Shown here piece after piece: positions 10,802-22,690 of a stretch of DNA of 64,000 bases. The notes below the pieces were generated by a model. It made no database searches, was not told the origin of the DNA, and saw only the letters and a list, made by a program, of their open reading frames with translations. The first letter of the stretch is position 1; the number at the start of each line of letters is the position of its first letter. The stretch is from Micropterus salmoides (lineage: Eukaryota > Chordata > Actinopteri > Centrarchiformes > Centrarchidae). The stretch covers positions 13,134,059 through 13,198,058 of the forward strand of contig NW_024043372.1 in assembly GCF_014851395.1 (NCBI RefSeq), read 5' to 3'. The translations under genes and the position numbers were made by a program.

Positions 10802-13615
10802 TCATCTCGGTCTTGTGAAACCTTTTGAGGAAGTCCCTAGCCAATCTGCTTTTTCTGTGTGTGTGCAATGCTTTGCAAGCGTATGTCATATTTGTTTGTT
10901 AGTGTAAGATTGCATTTCACTTTCAATGCTGTAATATGATACAATCTAACTGTATGCTTTTGTACTAGATTATATGGATGATATTTGTGTTAAAGTCTAT
11001 AATAAGAGCCCTTATTAGGTTTCTGTTGTGAGGAAATGAGACTAACTTCTTGAGAACAAATGGAACTGATTTAAATTAAAGATAAATATTTGCCAATACT
11101 AATATTAATTTGCATTCCTATTAGCTCACATAAGCAGCTTTAAGTAATCCTAGATGCATAGAAATTTTATGATTATTTACAGAGTCAGGGACTCCTTGTT
11201 TTGAAACTACCACCCTGGAGCCTGAAAGAACCACATTCAGATAGCGACACTGAAATCAACAAGTCAGCGACAGTGGCAGGGCTAGTCAAGACTGAGCTGG
11301 TTTTGTGCTGCATTCATCATACAGTGACATATACTGTCGACAATAGACTGAACAATAATTAAGGATTTTTTAAAACATCAATATGACATATAGGCCTAGT
11401 TTATTTTATAATAAGCACTGAATGCATAATTGATAATTGATAACCCCCGCTCCTCTCACGCTGATCCTAATCTAAACCTATGCAACCTTGTTGCGGTTGT
11501 GGGGGTGTTGGTATATGCATCATCTAATGATACACAGTTAATAATAAATCATCTCAGCTGTCTCACCATAAACAAAATATTAACATTATTGGCAAACTAA
11601 ATTACACTTTCCTGTTACTTCCCTTTTGGATTGTTTATGTATTAGCACCACATTTTCAGCTGGAAGACATTCTTCCACAGAACTACAAAAAAATAATAAA
11701 TGAAAAAGCCATCACAGAAAACAACCTTTTTAACTCGTCTTATCTGCAGTAGAGGTGTTGTACTGTGAACACACATCCATCACATAAGAGACCTGGTTTC
11801 TATCTTCCTACATAGAATTGTATTCTTTATTGGTCTCTCCTTGCTTGCCTTTTTTATCTTCATCATTTGTTTGAATGAGGGGTTTGGGGAGGGAAACTCT
11901 TTTTTTTTCAAACTGTTTTACATTTTCTCAGCTGGGTTTTGCTTGTCTTCTATTTTTACATGACAATGTAAAACTGACTTATGGGCCAGTATTGTGTGAT
12001 CAAGTAATTAAAAACTGTGATTACTGTGTACAAGCTCATAAGGGTCAGAAGGGGCTGACCACTTTCACTTGCTTTATCATCATGAATGAAGCCTGAGTAT
12101 TTCTGAGCTGGCATTTTTTCTCTGTGACAAGCAAAGCCAATGACTTTACCAAAAATGTATGTTATTATTATTATTATTGTTATAAGTAAATAGCCAACTA
12201 TGAAAGTGATGATAGCCGCAGTACAGAGAGGAACTAAATAGCCTAGTTCTTCTTGAAAATGTTTTTATGAAGCAATTTTACCCATAACACTCAAGAAAGA
12301 AGGAAGCACAAAATCAACCACCACCAACACACTGGTTACTTCTCAGCCCTCATGTTCACACTTCAAACATCTTATCAATCACAATCAGAACTGTGTAAAC
12401 GCTTTAAAAATAGACTAAAAACTGTATTCAGCAAAGAATTTTTGCTATCATACCAAAGTTACTGACTGGAAAAATTGACAGAGAATACTGGAGCCTTTAC
12501 CAAAAGTCATAAAATAAAGAAAAGTTTAAATCATCCAGAGAAATAAAACTGTTACGCTGAAATATGTGAAAAGTAATTTGAGATGGTAAAACCACCACAC
12601 ACAAGAAGTCAAACCACATAATGTTAAGGTAATAAGTGACAATTACGATTACTTTAGCAAATTATTTATTATATCATAAAGTACATTTTCTCCATCCATT
12701 CAGCTCCTTAAAATAGGAAGTTCAGCTAGCATCTTGTTGAGGCTGTCAGTGTTACCTAGACTACAGTCTATGTTGTTAAGATAATGGTTAGCTGCCTCAG
12801 CTGTGAAGCTAGCTGTTGGCGGTAACTTAGTTACAACTTTTACAACTAGGCTTGGAGTCAAAGTGGGCCGGGTATTCGTGTTATCCTAGTAGGCTAATGA
12901 ATACTTTATAGACTGCATAGGCCTACTGTCTGGATTCTGTGCCATGTTGTTAAAATGCCTCCCTTCCCTCTTTGGACCACAGTCAAAATGGAAAGTAAAA
13001 TGATATATACATATGCAGTGTAGGTATTCAAACTTGTGCAGTAAAAGGTATTCAAACATATTATGTGTAGTGTGTGTAAATTTCTTCCACAAACAACGAA
13101 AACATGCATGGAACTGTTTTGCATTCTGTAAATCTTCAACCCTGCCTTGTGCACAATTTGGTTATCAGGATACCTTGTCATTTGTTATTGCTAAATATGT
13201 CTTTGCTCTCACCTCCCTTCTATTGTGCCATCCTGATCTTAAATGGACAATGTTCATCATCAAGCAGTGTTTCTGGTGGCCCTAAAACCCATATAATCAG
13301 TAGTTCAGGCAGTTAAGAAATATATATATCAAGAGTCTTTAAGGCTTTGGGGTTTGAAAAGTGCTGAATCCATATGAATGTAGCCCGCAGAAATGCAAAT
13401 CTCTCTTCTCTTATATTTCTAAACTAGACACTTCATAGCGGGCAAACAACTTTGCACATGTCAGAAAAGTTATCTTGTCATTAACTTTATGGCATGTAAA
13501 CACATTTCTTATCAGATCTATTTATTTAGCATCATTGTAAACAGTTAGGTTGAAATCTCTAATCAGCATGATTTTAATCAGGTTGAAGAAATATTGCCTA
13601 TGTAACTGCAGCTAT
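10802..13615. other. Intergenic between the two adenosine receptors
   Basis: AT-rich DNA holding the unidentified 5' region of the - strand receptor. Short frames at 11875-12096 and 12886-13316 overlap in several frames and have no motif. No repeat family was clearly recognised here. Confidence 0.4.
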
Positions 13616-13619
13616 AGTT

Positions 13620-14470
13620 GTTAGGGTTTTGGTTTTGTGTTCTGTATGTTTCCTGTTTCAGTTTTGCTTTGGCCTGTTATGTTGTTGTTTCTTCTCATTT
13701 TGCCATTTCCCATGTTTGTTGATTGTTGATTCATTCCCTGCCCCTGTGGTCTAGTTCTGTGTTCTGGTTTAGAATTGTCTGATACTTGTGCATGCGTTCT
13801 GTTATATTCTGGTACTTTCATCCTAGTCTGTTGTTGCATGCTTTACTTCCTGTTTATTGTGAAATCATCAGTGTCTGCAGTGTCGGCGTCTAGTTTTGCT
13901 TCCTATTTTCCTGATTACCTAATGTCTTTCACAGGTTTGCATTCATGCCTGTTTGCTCCACACCTGAGAACAACTGGCATCTCACCGCCTGGCCACCGGC
14001 CTGCTAGAACACAGTATGCTAGCCACCAGCCAGCTAGTAGCTTCCAGGCTGCTAACAACCAGTATGCTAGTTACCAGCTAGCTAGCAGGCTAGCTTGTTC
14101 ACTGGAGCCATACAGGGGATCCCTGACCTGCCCGGTTTCCCGGCGGTGGTCCGATCGACCCCTGCTCGTGGTTCTTTGTTGGTGGTCCGAACAACTCCTG
14201 CCCCCAGGTTTCAGCCTTGTTTTGTGTCAGTGTTTCTGCCTGAACACATGGTGCATCCTGACAATAGTGAGTGTTGTAACACACACACATTCTTCTTCTT
14301 CTTCTTCTTATCTGGTTTATTTTTGACCTACCCTTTTGTGTACTTGCCTAGCAATTTTGGATACCTTTGCCTTCTTGGACTGATCATCTGTGTACCAAAC
14401 CCTGCTTTCCCTAAAATACTTGCATTCTACCTGCTCTGTGAGTTGCTTTGAGTGTGTCCATCTGTGCCAG
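13620..14470 (+). mobile_element. Probable retroelement-derived repeat, C/T-rich on +
   Basis: A T/C-rich strand reading TTTTGGTTTTGTGTTCTGTATGTTTCCTG and ending with CTGCCTGAACACATGG, CTTCTTCTTCTTCTT and CTGACCTGCC-like words, which resembles the terminal or untranslated part of common fish retroelements that end in 'ctgcctgcctgctgtctgag'-type sequence. It contains a small imperfect tandem at about 14010-14096 built from CAGTATGCTAG and CCAGCTAGCTAG words. Open frames through it are repetitive and probably not a gene. Assignment tentative. Confidence 0.35.
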
Positions 14471-14751
14471 CACTGATAGTATAAATGTATAATGGTAGGG
14501 GGTAGGCTATATATTTTTAAGATGGTGCACATGATAATTCAAAGACACTAATATGGCCTTATATAGGCCAAAACCCTTAATAATAATTAATAAAATGTCT
14601 GAATTGGTAGCAATTTCATAGGGATAGATACTAACAATTGATCACTTATGCTGCAGAAGAATGTAATTTCTCAGTCATGTTACATTCATTATTTTTACAT
14701 TACTGGAATGGGTGGGAGGGAACAAGCAAATCACAACAGGGTGACCAATAA

Positions 14752-14789
<38 letters not shown>

Positions 14790-15483
14790 ACACACATATA
14801 TAAAATTAGTAATGGTGTTCTTGAGTGCTGAACCAATATCTTTGATACATACTGCAGTGCTTACATTTACAGATATTGCATAATAATAATGCGATAATGC
14901 ATGTAGACTAATGCATGATGCTTGAGCTCATGAATGCTCTAATGCATAGACCAGAGCCTGAGATCATAGCCAATGTCCTAAAACAACATCCTGAGTCATT
15001 GTTATTCTTTAAAAAAAAAGTCAGTGATCAGACTGAATATATTTACAGGCAGGCATTGAATCTGCTTCCTTAAGCAGCTGAAGACCATCTCAGTGATTGC
15101 TTGCTCAGTGATACTTGCTGCCAAAGTGTTTTCATGCTCGGATGGACAATTAAATTAAGTTTTAGTAAGTAATAGAACTTTTGGATCTAATTCCTTCCTG
15201 CATTTTACCCTGCAGAGTCCAAGTTATAGAACGGCTGGACTTCATGTGGAGAATAAACCAAAGAATAATTAAAAATTTGCCATTAAAATTAAATGCAAAC
15301 TACTAATTTTAGTAGATAAAATTAATGGAATTGATGGACCTCAACCACCTGTCACTACAGAACTTCAATTAACCCCATGTCTCTCATGTGTCAATATATG
15401 TATATAATCATAAGGTATCTATGCCCTACAGCATATCCTGTTTATCATCTATACTCATGCTCATACTCATACATCATGCTGTA
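14471..15483. other. Intergenic with a CA microsatellite
   Basis: AT-rich sequence. The only clear structure is a (CA)n microsatellite at 14756-14796. At 14882-14945 short 'taatgc' words recur (ATAATGCGATAATGCATG and similar), giving a weak low-copy direct repeat. Confidence 0.5.
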
Positions 15484-15876
15484 TTGTTGTAGTACTCGAG
15501 ACCGGTCTTGGTCTCTAGACCGGACTTAAGACTTATAAGACCATAACTTTGGGAATATAAATAAATTGCTCTTGCATTGTCTGATATATTTGTTATCATC
15601 CTAACTTTGATTGGATGTAAAACGTATTGCTTCAAATGCAACCAATAACCCTAATTAAAAATGTGTTGTTACCGTTAACGACTGTCACTCCTCCCCGCGA
15701 TGGCGATGCTTACATTGATTTTAGCTCTTAGTGTTTGTATGTGGGTGTTTTAATGGGAATGTGGATCTGTCTTGACTCGGTCTCGCCCTCCCTCTGTGTT
15801 GGTCTCAACTTGGTCTCAGTCCCTAAAAGTCTTGGTCTTGACTTGGTCTCGGTTTGGGCGGGCTTGACTACAACAC
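15484..15876. mobile_element. MITE with GAGACC/GGTCTC-rich ends
   Basis: The left end TTGTTGTAGTACTCGAGACC and the right end GGCTTGACTACAACAC are imperfect inverted repeats (TGTTGTAGT against ACTACAACA). Both ends are packed with GGTCTTGG, GGTCTC and CTCGGTCTC words, the layout of a very common teleost non-autonomous DNA element. The 65-codon frame at 15735 lies inside it and is not a gene. Confidence 0.7.
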
Positions 15877-16077
15877 TATCATGCTGTTTGGAAGATGACA
15901 TGAAACTAGTAATTGATAAACTTACTGGGTAAGGGTTTACTGAGGTAATAAATCAAGTGAAAAGTAGGGTGATTCTGTCAAATACCTTTTATACAATTGG
16001 TCATTAGAAAGACTGCAGGTTTAAGGCACTTACATACACTTAAGGCTTTACTTTTCAGACCCAGTGCTTCCTTGCTT

Positions 16078-16330
16078 GTCTACAGCCAGCATCTAGTTAA
16101 CTTAGCATAAAGACTGGGAGCAGAGGAAACACAGCCTTGTTCTACCTAAAGGTAACAAAATCAGCACCTACCAACACTCCTAAAGCTCACTAACTAATAA
16201 AGTATTTTTTGTTTTTTTGACCCGCGCAAAAGCGTTAAAAGAACACATGGTTTTTACGAGGGTATTGTTCTTTGGCTGAGGGCAGTGACTTCCTGGAGCT
16301 TTGTTATTATTGGGAAGTCGAGTGATACTG
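16078..16330 (+). mobile_element. Fish interspersed repeat ('TTAGCTTAGCATAAAGACT' family)
   Basis: Words CTTAGCATAAAGACTGGGA, AAGGTAACAAAATC, CTAAAGCTCACTAACTAA and CAGTGACTTCCTGGAG follow the order of a widespread teleost repeat. A second, more diverged copy is at 61.52-61.79 kb. No coding capacity. Confidence 0.65.
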
Positions 16331-16972
16331 GATTTTTGAGAATACTGGCTAATGGATTTTTGACAGTTAAGAGTAGCATAATATATTGGCCTTTATTTCT
16401 TTAAGAGAACTATTAGTTAGAAACAACTAATTTTGACAAGGATCCCCTGCAAGTTTGGTTAATAAAGAATTATGACCAAAGCAAGTGTGGAGCAGTTGAA
16501 GCAAACTTATCGGCACTGTCTGATGGACAAACTATGCAATATCGACTCTATATACTCTATAACACCATCTTTGGTATCAGTTATTTGAGACCATGTAATA
16601 TTAAACTCTTATCAAAATGCATCCTTCCAGTTATTACATAATGCTGACACTTCCTCTCAAAAACCACACACGCACACAAACGCACACACACTTAATGTGA
16701 GAAACTATTGCTGCAGGGTTGCTGCAGAAAGCAAAGTCCCCTCCCCTTGATTTTATGACTTGTATTTACAGACTAGTGAGAGAGTGAGAAGGAGAGAGAG
16801 AGTAAGGATGTAGAAGAGCAGTGATGCACTGGTACCCAGTCCGCGTTGCGCTTGTTGAGCAAGCTGAGGATTAATCATCCGACATCCCTTCATGAGCATA
16901 AGGGCCACTCATTGTGTGAATGTGGCAAAGAGGAAAAGTACACTTTTTTTTCCTATTTTTTTTTTTTTACAG

Positions 16973-17095
16973 CCATGGGATATAAATAATAAAATGTTTT
17001 TGCTGAAGCAAACCTCTACGTGGAGGCAAGAAGTTAAGCAATTAGAATTTTTAAAAAATCTGAGTAAAGGTAAGCGAAATTTGTGAATAGTAAAA
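16973..17095 (+). other. 5' untranslated part of the adenosine receptor coding exon
   Basis: A polypyrimidine tract of more than 20 bases ends in ACAG at 16969-16972, a strong splice acceptor 123 bases ahead of the receptor start codon. The leader contains a short upstream frame beginning CCATGG at 16974, which stops after four codons. A 5' exon upstream, perhaps near 16.74-16.81 kb or much further away at 9.1 kb, would supply the transcription start. Confidence 0.55.
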
Positions 17096-19052
17096 ATGTC
17101 TTCCTCTCCCGGTATAAAGCCTCGGGAGCATGTGGACATGATGTACATCTCCATGGAGACAGCCATTGCCTTGGCCTCTGTGCTAGGGAATGTGCTGGTG
17201 GTGCTGGTTGTGTGTGTGAACCGGGCTCTCCGCAACACCACCTTCTGCTTCATCGTGTCTCTGGCTGTGGCTGACATCGCTGTGGGGGTTTTGGTCATCC
17301 CTCTGGCGATTGTCATCAGTCTGCGATTTAACACTCAGTTCTACACCTGCCTCTTCCTCTCCTGCCTGCTGCTGATCATCACCCAGAGCTCCATCCTATC
17401 CCTGCTAGCTATCGCTATCGACCGATATCTGCGAGTCAAGATTCCCACCAGGTGAGGAACTGTTGTAAAACCAATTGGTTACACTTACCTTTGAAAGGTG
17501 TAATTTGTTTTTCCTGATGATTTAGACAGAAAGAAATTAAAGGAAAGTAGAGATTAGTTAGGTTAAGATTGTTCTGCATAATGAATATTGTGATGCCACT
17601 GTCTGGAAAACTATTGCAGTCAAAGTAGTAAGTAACAGCGTTTGTGGTAAGAACAATTATATATTCACAACATACTTAGAGCAACAGGAAGTGATTGCCT
17701 GCTCCAGTCCATTGCAGCTTTCTTGCTAAAATGAAAGTATGATCCAAACTATCCCTACTCTGAAATATGTTATTGACATAAGCGCTATTTATTTATCAAA
17801 CTCTATTCACTAGAAAGTATTTTTTTATTTATATAACCCAAAAATGTTTCTTAGATTGTACTTAGAAACAATATGTTGGTGAGAATCACTGAATTTAACT
17901 CCTTTCTCATAAAAGCAAATTAAATCATTTTTGGATAATCTTTAAGAAAAAGTTGCTCCAGGAATAATATAATATTTTAGAAGAACACAAAAGTAACAAT
18001 AGCCTCTAATCATAACCTTTCATTGCCTTTAGCATCAGAGAGCTAAATGTGTGCTTTTAGCCTCAGAGTAAATCAAGAGGAGGAAGTTCTTATTGTTTAT
18101 GTCTGACATTGCACCATATATCGTTGCTTGATTCAATGCAAATCGATGGGCTGGACCTCAAAAGCTTTTAAGCAAATTGAAATGTCCTTGTCTGACTAAG
18201 TAACTGACATTTGTTAAGAGACAGTCCATACTACTTTTTGTTCATCAGTTGGAGCTTGATGTCAGAAGCTGGCACTTGAGGAAAATGCTTCTGAATAATA
18301 ACCTATGGACTGGCATTTGTTCAAAGAAATACTAATCCAGTAGTATGGATGTGTGCATTTGGGTGATTGAAAAATGTGTCTTCATTTCTTCTCCAATAAC
18401 CCTGCCCAGGTACAACACCATAGTGACCCAGAGGAGGGCATATGTGGCAGTTTGTCTGTGTTGGATTCTCTCCTTCCTAACTGGATTGGTTCCGATGATT
18501 GGATGGAATAACCGTGATGCTCAAGGAAACATCAGCATTTCCAGCGAAATTATCTGTGAATTCACCACTGTCATGAGGATGGACTACATGGTGTACTTCA
18601 ACTTCTTTGGTTGGGTGGTGGTACCGCTGTCGATTATGATTGCTCTGTATGTGGAGATCTTTAGGGTGATCCGGCGACAGCTCAACCGTCGTGCTGAAGC
18701 CACTTGTGACGGTGACGGAGACAGGTACTATCGGAAGGAGCTGAAACTGGCCAAATCATTGGCCTTGGTGGTCTTCCTCTTTGCTGTGTGTTGGCTGCCG
18801 ATACATATCATGAACTGCATCAACTTCTTCTGCCCAAAGTGTTATATACCCAAGTTTGCCATGTATGTAGGCATTTTCATGTCCCATGTGAACTCAGCAC
18901 TCAACCCCATGGTTTATGCATTCAGGATAAAGCCCTTTCGTGTCACACTGATAAAGATCACTCACCGTTGCATGTTATGTAAACCCACAGAGCCCACCAT
19001 GTGCCCCACCAGCACACCAGGCCTGACGGAGAAAGTGGGTGGAAACCTGTAA
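17096..19052 (+). CDS. adora3: Adenosine receptor, A3/A1-type GPCR
   Basis: A Gi-type class A receptor for extracellular adenosine at the plasma membrane. There are two coding exons, 17096-17451 and 18410-19052, with a 958-base intron at the position conserved in all adenosine receptors (KIPTR|YNT). The protein is 332 residues. Visible marks are GNVLVVLVV (TM1), LAVADIAVGVLV (TM2), TQSSILSLLAIAIDRYLRV (TM3, DRY at 109-111), VMRMDYMVYFNFF (TM5 start), CWLPIHIMN (TM6; His251, Asn254) and SHVNSALNPMVYAFRI (TM7; Ser277, His278). In extracellular loop 2, Cys168-Glu-Phe170 is followed by Thr where A1/A2 have Glu. VMRMDYMVYF and DIAVGVLV favour A3, while TQSSIL and the C-terminal stretch are equally A1-like; A3 fits the 1p13-type neighbourhood. 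The in-frame ATG at 18345 lies in the intron and is not used. Confidence 0.88.
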
Positions 19053-19429
19053 CAATACCTGCAGTACTCTTGGTGTACATGATTTACATTGACACTTGTG
19101 GGATTATGCGCTATTTAGAATATCAACCCACTATTATTAACAGACACAACAAAGTACTCATGGGCCAAGTTCATTTCTGACCTATTCATATTTATTTGAC
19201 ATTGTTAGATTTTGATCCTGCAAGAAAAAAATGCATTATTTTGTTTCCACTTAATGCTTCCTTGATTGATTCATATTGAATTATAATATCTACTGTATGT
19301 CAACATAATAAGTGATACTACAAACATTTCATGTTCAAAAAGCTTAGTGGTAAATTCACCAAAATAAACATTCATAGTGTCTTCATTTAATTTTCTGTCA
19401 AATCAGTTTAAATACATTTTGGAGTCTAC
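19053..19429. other. 3' region of the + adenosine receptor
   Basis: Non-coding AT-rich DNA after the stop codon. It is likely to hold the 3' untranslated region; AATAAACA near 19363 could serve as the polyadenylation signal. Confidence 0.4.
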
Positions 19430-19860
19430 ATCCAGGCCAGCATCTCTGTGAGGCTGTATTAAGGAACAGCGGTGCTTTGAGCTAAATGCTAACATGCTGA
19501 TGCTAAGCAGGTAAATGCACTGAGTTTAGTGTGTTACCATGCTAACATTTTATAATTAGTATTTGGTCACAAATTGAAATTTTTACATTATGATGGCGCT
19601 TGATGAATATTCAAAGGTTCAACAAAGTTATTTCAATTCATACAGAAGGGAATATGAAGGTCTGTATTAACTTTCATGACAACCCATCCTGGCGATGTTG
19701 CGATATTTCACTGGATAAGGGAAAACTTTCACTTAGAAGAAAAGAAAGGGGATCACCAAATTCATTAGGATTCATCCCTCAGGGCTTCATACATGTCTGA
19801 GCAAAATTCAAGTGGTGGACGGTCAGATAGGCTGATAGACCGACGTTGCCGTATAGAGCT
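19430..19860 (+). mobile_element. Fish interspersed repeat ('GCTAAATGCTAACATGCTGATG' family)
   Basis: The stretch carries, in order, GAGCTAAATGCTAACATGC, GTATTTGGTCACAAATTGAA, ATGGCGCTTGATGAA, GGATCACCAAATTCATTAGG and GATTCATCC, all hallmarks of a very abundant teleost repeat. The small + frame at 19600 is inside it and is not a gene. Confidence 0.75.
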
Positions 19861-20830
19861 AAACAGCTAAGACTGATTAGATGAGATTAGATCTAGAACA
19901 AAGAATGTTACAGTGGATGTTTGAGTAGGCATATGTACAAAGCAGAAGTCTGAATGAGATCATTTTTTGGGGGGGTAAGGTCAATAGAGAGCACAGTGTG
20001 TTCTGCAATTTTGTGTTTCATGGAAAACTCAAAAATTCAATATACAGAGAAGTGAAAAGGTCCTGTCTGCACATTTTTGACTGTGATTTTCTTTAACAAT
20101 AAAGTCACTTAACCAAATGGAGCAAAACTCTGGCAACATAAAAGTAATCTAGCAATTAGTCTTTATCACTTGGTGCAGATACCTCTTCTGCTAATTCAGC
20201 TAGTCTAAGTTATATTTCAATAGCTGTGGCATGGTGTTGAAAAGGCTCGGAAGCATTCAAGTAAATTACCCACAGAGCATTATGCTGAAGTGATTTATTT
20301 CAACTCTAAAGCTTTGTCTAAGCCAAGCTGTGTCAGTTCTGCTTTGTCATCACTTTGACTTCTTTCTGGTTTCAGTCCATATCACACTACTTCCACTCAC
20401 AGAACTTAATGCATAAGAAAAAATGTCTAATTTGGTTTAGATTGTAAATGTTTAAATGTTTTTTATCATATGATATATGGATTTTGTGTGTATATTGCAG
20501 TGAGGTCCACTGATAAATTTATTTTGCTCACATTTATGTACATTCACCTGTCAGGTATTTGGTGAGACTTCTACGGTTAAATAGTTTCGCGTGAACTTGC
20601 TGTCATCTGAAATGTTCACCCTCTATCTCTGTCTCTGTCTGTCCCTCCCTCACAAACGTATCTCTACGTATTTCTCCAGCTGTCACCTTTATCCTTGTTG
20701 AGGGATTTCAAACTGCTAAGTGTGGTCTAATCCCCAGCCCTCGTCTTAGTGAGGTAGGTGCTGTGAAACCTGCTGTTTACTGCCTTCGCAGCACACACTC
20801 CTGTGGCTGGTGGCCTACCGAATGCTGAAA
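19861..20830. other. Intergenic, no gene recognised
   Basis: AT-rich sequence ahead of the small membrane-protein gene. No open frame with motifs; the promoter of the next gene is expected near its 3' end. Confidence 0.4.
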
Positions 20831-20859
20831 GGGCACAAGAATGGTGTAGGTGTGGAGAC

Positions 20860-20924
20860 AAAAAGGCGAAAGTCTCCATTTTGTGTGCACATCTTGTCTT
20901 CATCCTGAACAAATCTTCTTTGAG
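20860..20924 (+). other. Probable non-coding first exon of the small membrane-protein gene
   Basis: A sequence without a usable ATG ends in a strong donor TTTGAG|GTAAGA (cut after 20924), followed 138 bases later by the acceptor TAATATTTTCAG ending at 21062. The left boundary (transcription start) is a guess. Confidence 0.4.
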
Positions 20925-21106
20925 GTAAGAGCCTTCACATTCATCCTAAAACATGATGTGAATAAAAGATGTGTGAAGCTCCATAAGAGACACGATCTGT
21001 ACTTTAGTTTCCAAAAGCAATGATGATACTTTAATATTAATTATCTGTGTTAATATTTTCAGACAACTGAAGAAAACTTTCATTTTCAGTATCAATCCAC
21101 TGTAAA

Positions 21107-21445
21107 ATGGCTGACACGGACGGAGAAGACAGTGGCCAAAACCTGGAAGATCCACAGGAAGAGGTGGACGATGAAGCCTTGTTACACTTCGGCAAATATG
21201 TTGAAGCCCGTCGTGCGCTACCTTGGGAGCAGTGGACCACCAGAGAAAAGGCAAACTTTTATATGGACCGCATCTTCCTTGGGTTCTTGATGACGTGTTT
21301 GCTTGTGTTCCTGGGAGAATTTGTCTATAAAATGTGGTATGTGACAAACAAAAACAAGGTTGCAGAGTTTGTGTCAGAGTCAGCTGTGATTCTGTTCAAC
21401 TGGCTCTTCACCCAGGACAGACAGGAGGAGTTGGCTGAATTGTAG
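21107..21445 (+). CDS. Uncharacterised small single-pass membrane protein
   Basis: A 112-residue protein in one coding exon. The exon starts at a splice acceptor (AG at 21061-21062) and the start codon has a good context (AAAATGG). Residues 1-25 are strongly acidic (DGEDSG, EDPQEEVDDE). Residues 26-54 are amphipathic with Trp/Arg (PWEQWTTREK). A single hydrophobic segment at about 55-76 (IFLGFLMTCLLVFLGEFVY) is followed by a basic KMW...NKNK stretch, a second moderately hydrophobic helix at about 87-101 (VSESAVILFNWLF) and an acidic C-terminus. A polyadenylation signal AATAAA at about 21620 follows. Topology by the positive-inside rule would put the C-terminus in the cytosol. I do not recognise the family; the composition and clean flanking signals make it a believable gene. 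Confidence 0.7.
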   Translation: MADTDGEDSGQNLEDPQEEVDDEALLHFGKYVEARRALPWEQWTTREKANFYMDRIFLGFLMTCLLVFLGEFVYKMWYVTNKNKVAEFVSESAVILFNWLFTQDRQEELAEL

Positions 21446-21849
21446 GTTGTTAATAGAAGTTGACTGCTTGGTTGTATTATGTATTTTCTACAATGTTTTA
21501 GGCACATGTGGTATTACAAATGTCAAGTAAAGAATCAACTTATAGCTACATCTTAACTGGAGATACTGCAATGTATTAATGATTTCTCAAATTAATTTTT
21601 GATGGTGAATTAATGGAAATAAATAATGTATGCAATCGACTGTGTATTGTCTCATTTGTGTATTCAACAGCCTAATTAACATGTTCTGTTCAGCCTGATA
21701 ACAAAGCAACATGCATTGTAAAATGCCAAATCAGTATAAATCTTTCCTAGTTTGATTCTCTATAAAAAGTTGTTTAAATTGATGTCAGAGTAGATGGAGA
21801 ATATGTATAAGCGATATACAATGTAAATTTCCAAATTTAAAGTAATTGA

Positions 21850-22345
21850 AGCATAGGTGTCATTTACACTGGGGACTTGTCCCCACCACTTTTTGAAATG
21901 GCTGATTTTGTCCCCATCACTTTTTGAAAGCATTTGTTAAAATGTTCTGAAAAACAGCTAGCAATATGAAATGTTAACCAACCGGTTTATTTGCACAATA
22001 AGAAACATGCAATGCAATGTCAATATAGAAGAAACAAATGTGCATCGGCCAAAAAAAAATGTATTGACTTTGAATTGTCACCTGCCACCTGAATTCTGTT
22101 TCCCTTTATATAAATAAAGACATTGCCACCATAAATTGGTGCTGAATGTCTCCAGAATAAAGGCAATTAAGTGTTTAAAGCTGAAAAAACCCTCCACTCA
22201 TATTTCAGCATTGAACGTTTCTGCAAAATAGTGTTAAAATAACTTCTTGTCTCGTTCTCATGAACCTAATATTGTGCCTCATCACTTCTTGTCACCCCTA
22301 ATCTCAGCCCTTAGGTCTCCACCACTTTTCAACGCAAAGTGATGC
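21850..22345 (+). mobile_element. Fish non-autonomous repeat ('tgtccccaccactttttga' family)
   Basis: TGTCCCCACCACTTTTTGA and TGTCCCCATCACTTTTTGA occur as a direct repeat at about 21880-21930 after CATTTACACTGGGGAC, and related words (CACCCCTAATCTCAG, CCACCACTTTTCAACGC) recur near 22290-22340. This resembles a frequent teleost repeat; boundaries are approximate. Confidence 0.5.
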
Positions 22346-22429
22346 CCTTAAATTGAAGAGACACTTTAAAGGGAAATATTAGGTTTCAGGGGGTTAAAGT
22401 AACCTCTGCTAAATTCAGTCTCTTCTACT

Positions 22430-22690
22430 AGTTTACTCAAGTACTGTACAGTTTTGAGGTAGTTGTACTTTACTTGAGTATTTGTTAGTTACATGCTACT
22501 TTATACTTCTCTTCCATTTTAGAGGAACAAATTATACCCGTCGCTCCATTACATTTCTTTGACGTATAGTTACCAGTTACTTTGAAGGTTAAGATTTTAA
22601 ATAAAAATTATATAATCAGCTCAAAAATGATTCATTGTTATAGATTAACCTACAAAATAATTAAATTATATACATATTGAATTAATTAAA
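22430..22690 (+). mobile_element. Fish repeat, 'TTACTCAAGTACTGTAC' family, copy 1
   Basis: GTTTACTCAAGTACTGTAC, GTACTTTACTTGAGTATTT, CATGCTACTTTATACTTCTC and CTCCATTACATTTCTTTGACG occur in the order of a common teleost non-coding repeat. Further copies in this window are at 34.2, 45.85 (reverse) and 62.5 kb. Confidence 0.75.

Noticed and set aside
18345..18409. In-frame ATG giving an extended second receptor exon
   Set aside because: The ATG lies in the intron; the acceptor CCTGCCCAG and the conserved intron position make 18410 the exon start.
20946..21347. 133-codon - strand frame
   Set aside because: Opposite-strand shadow of the small membrane-protein gene, with no motif of its own.
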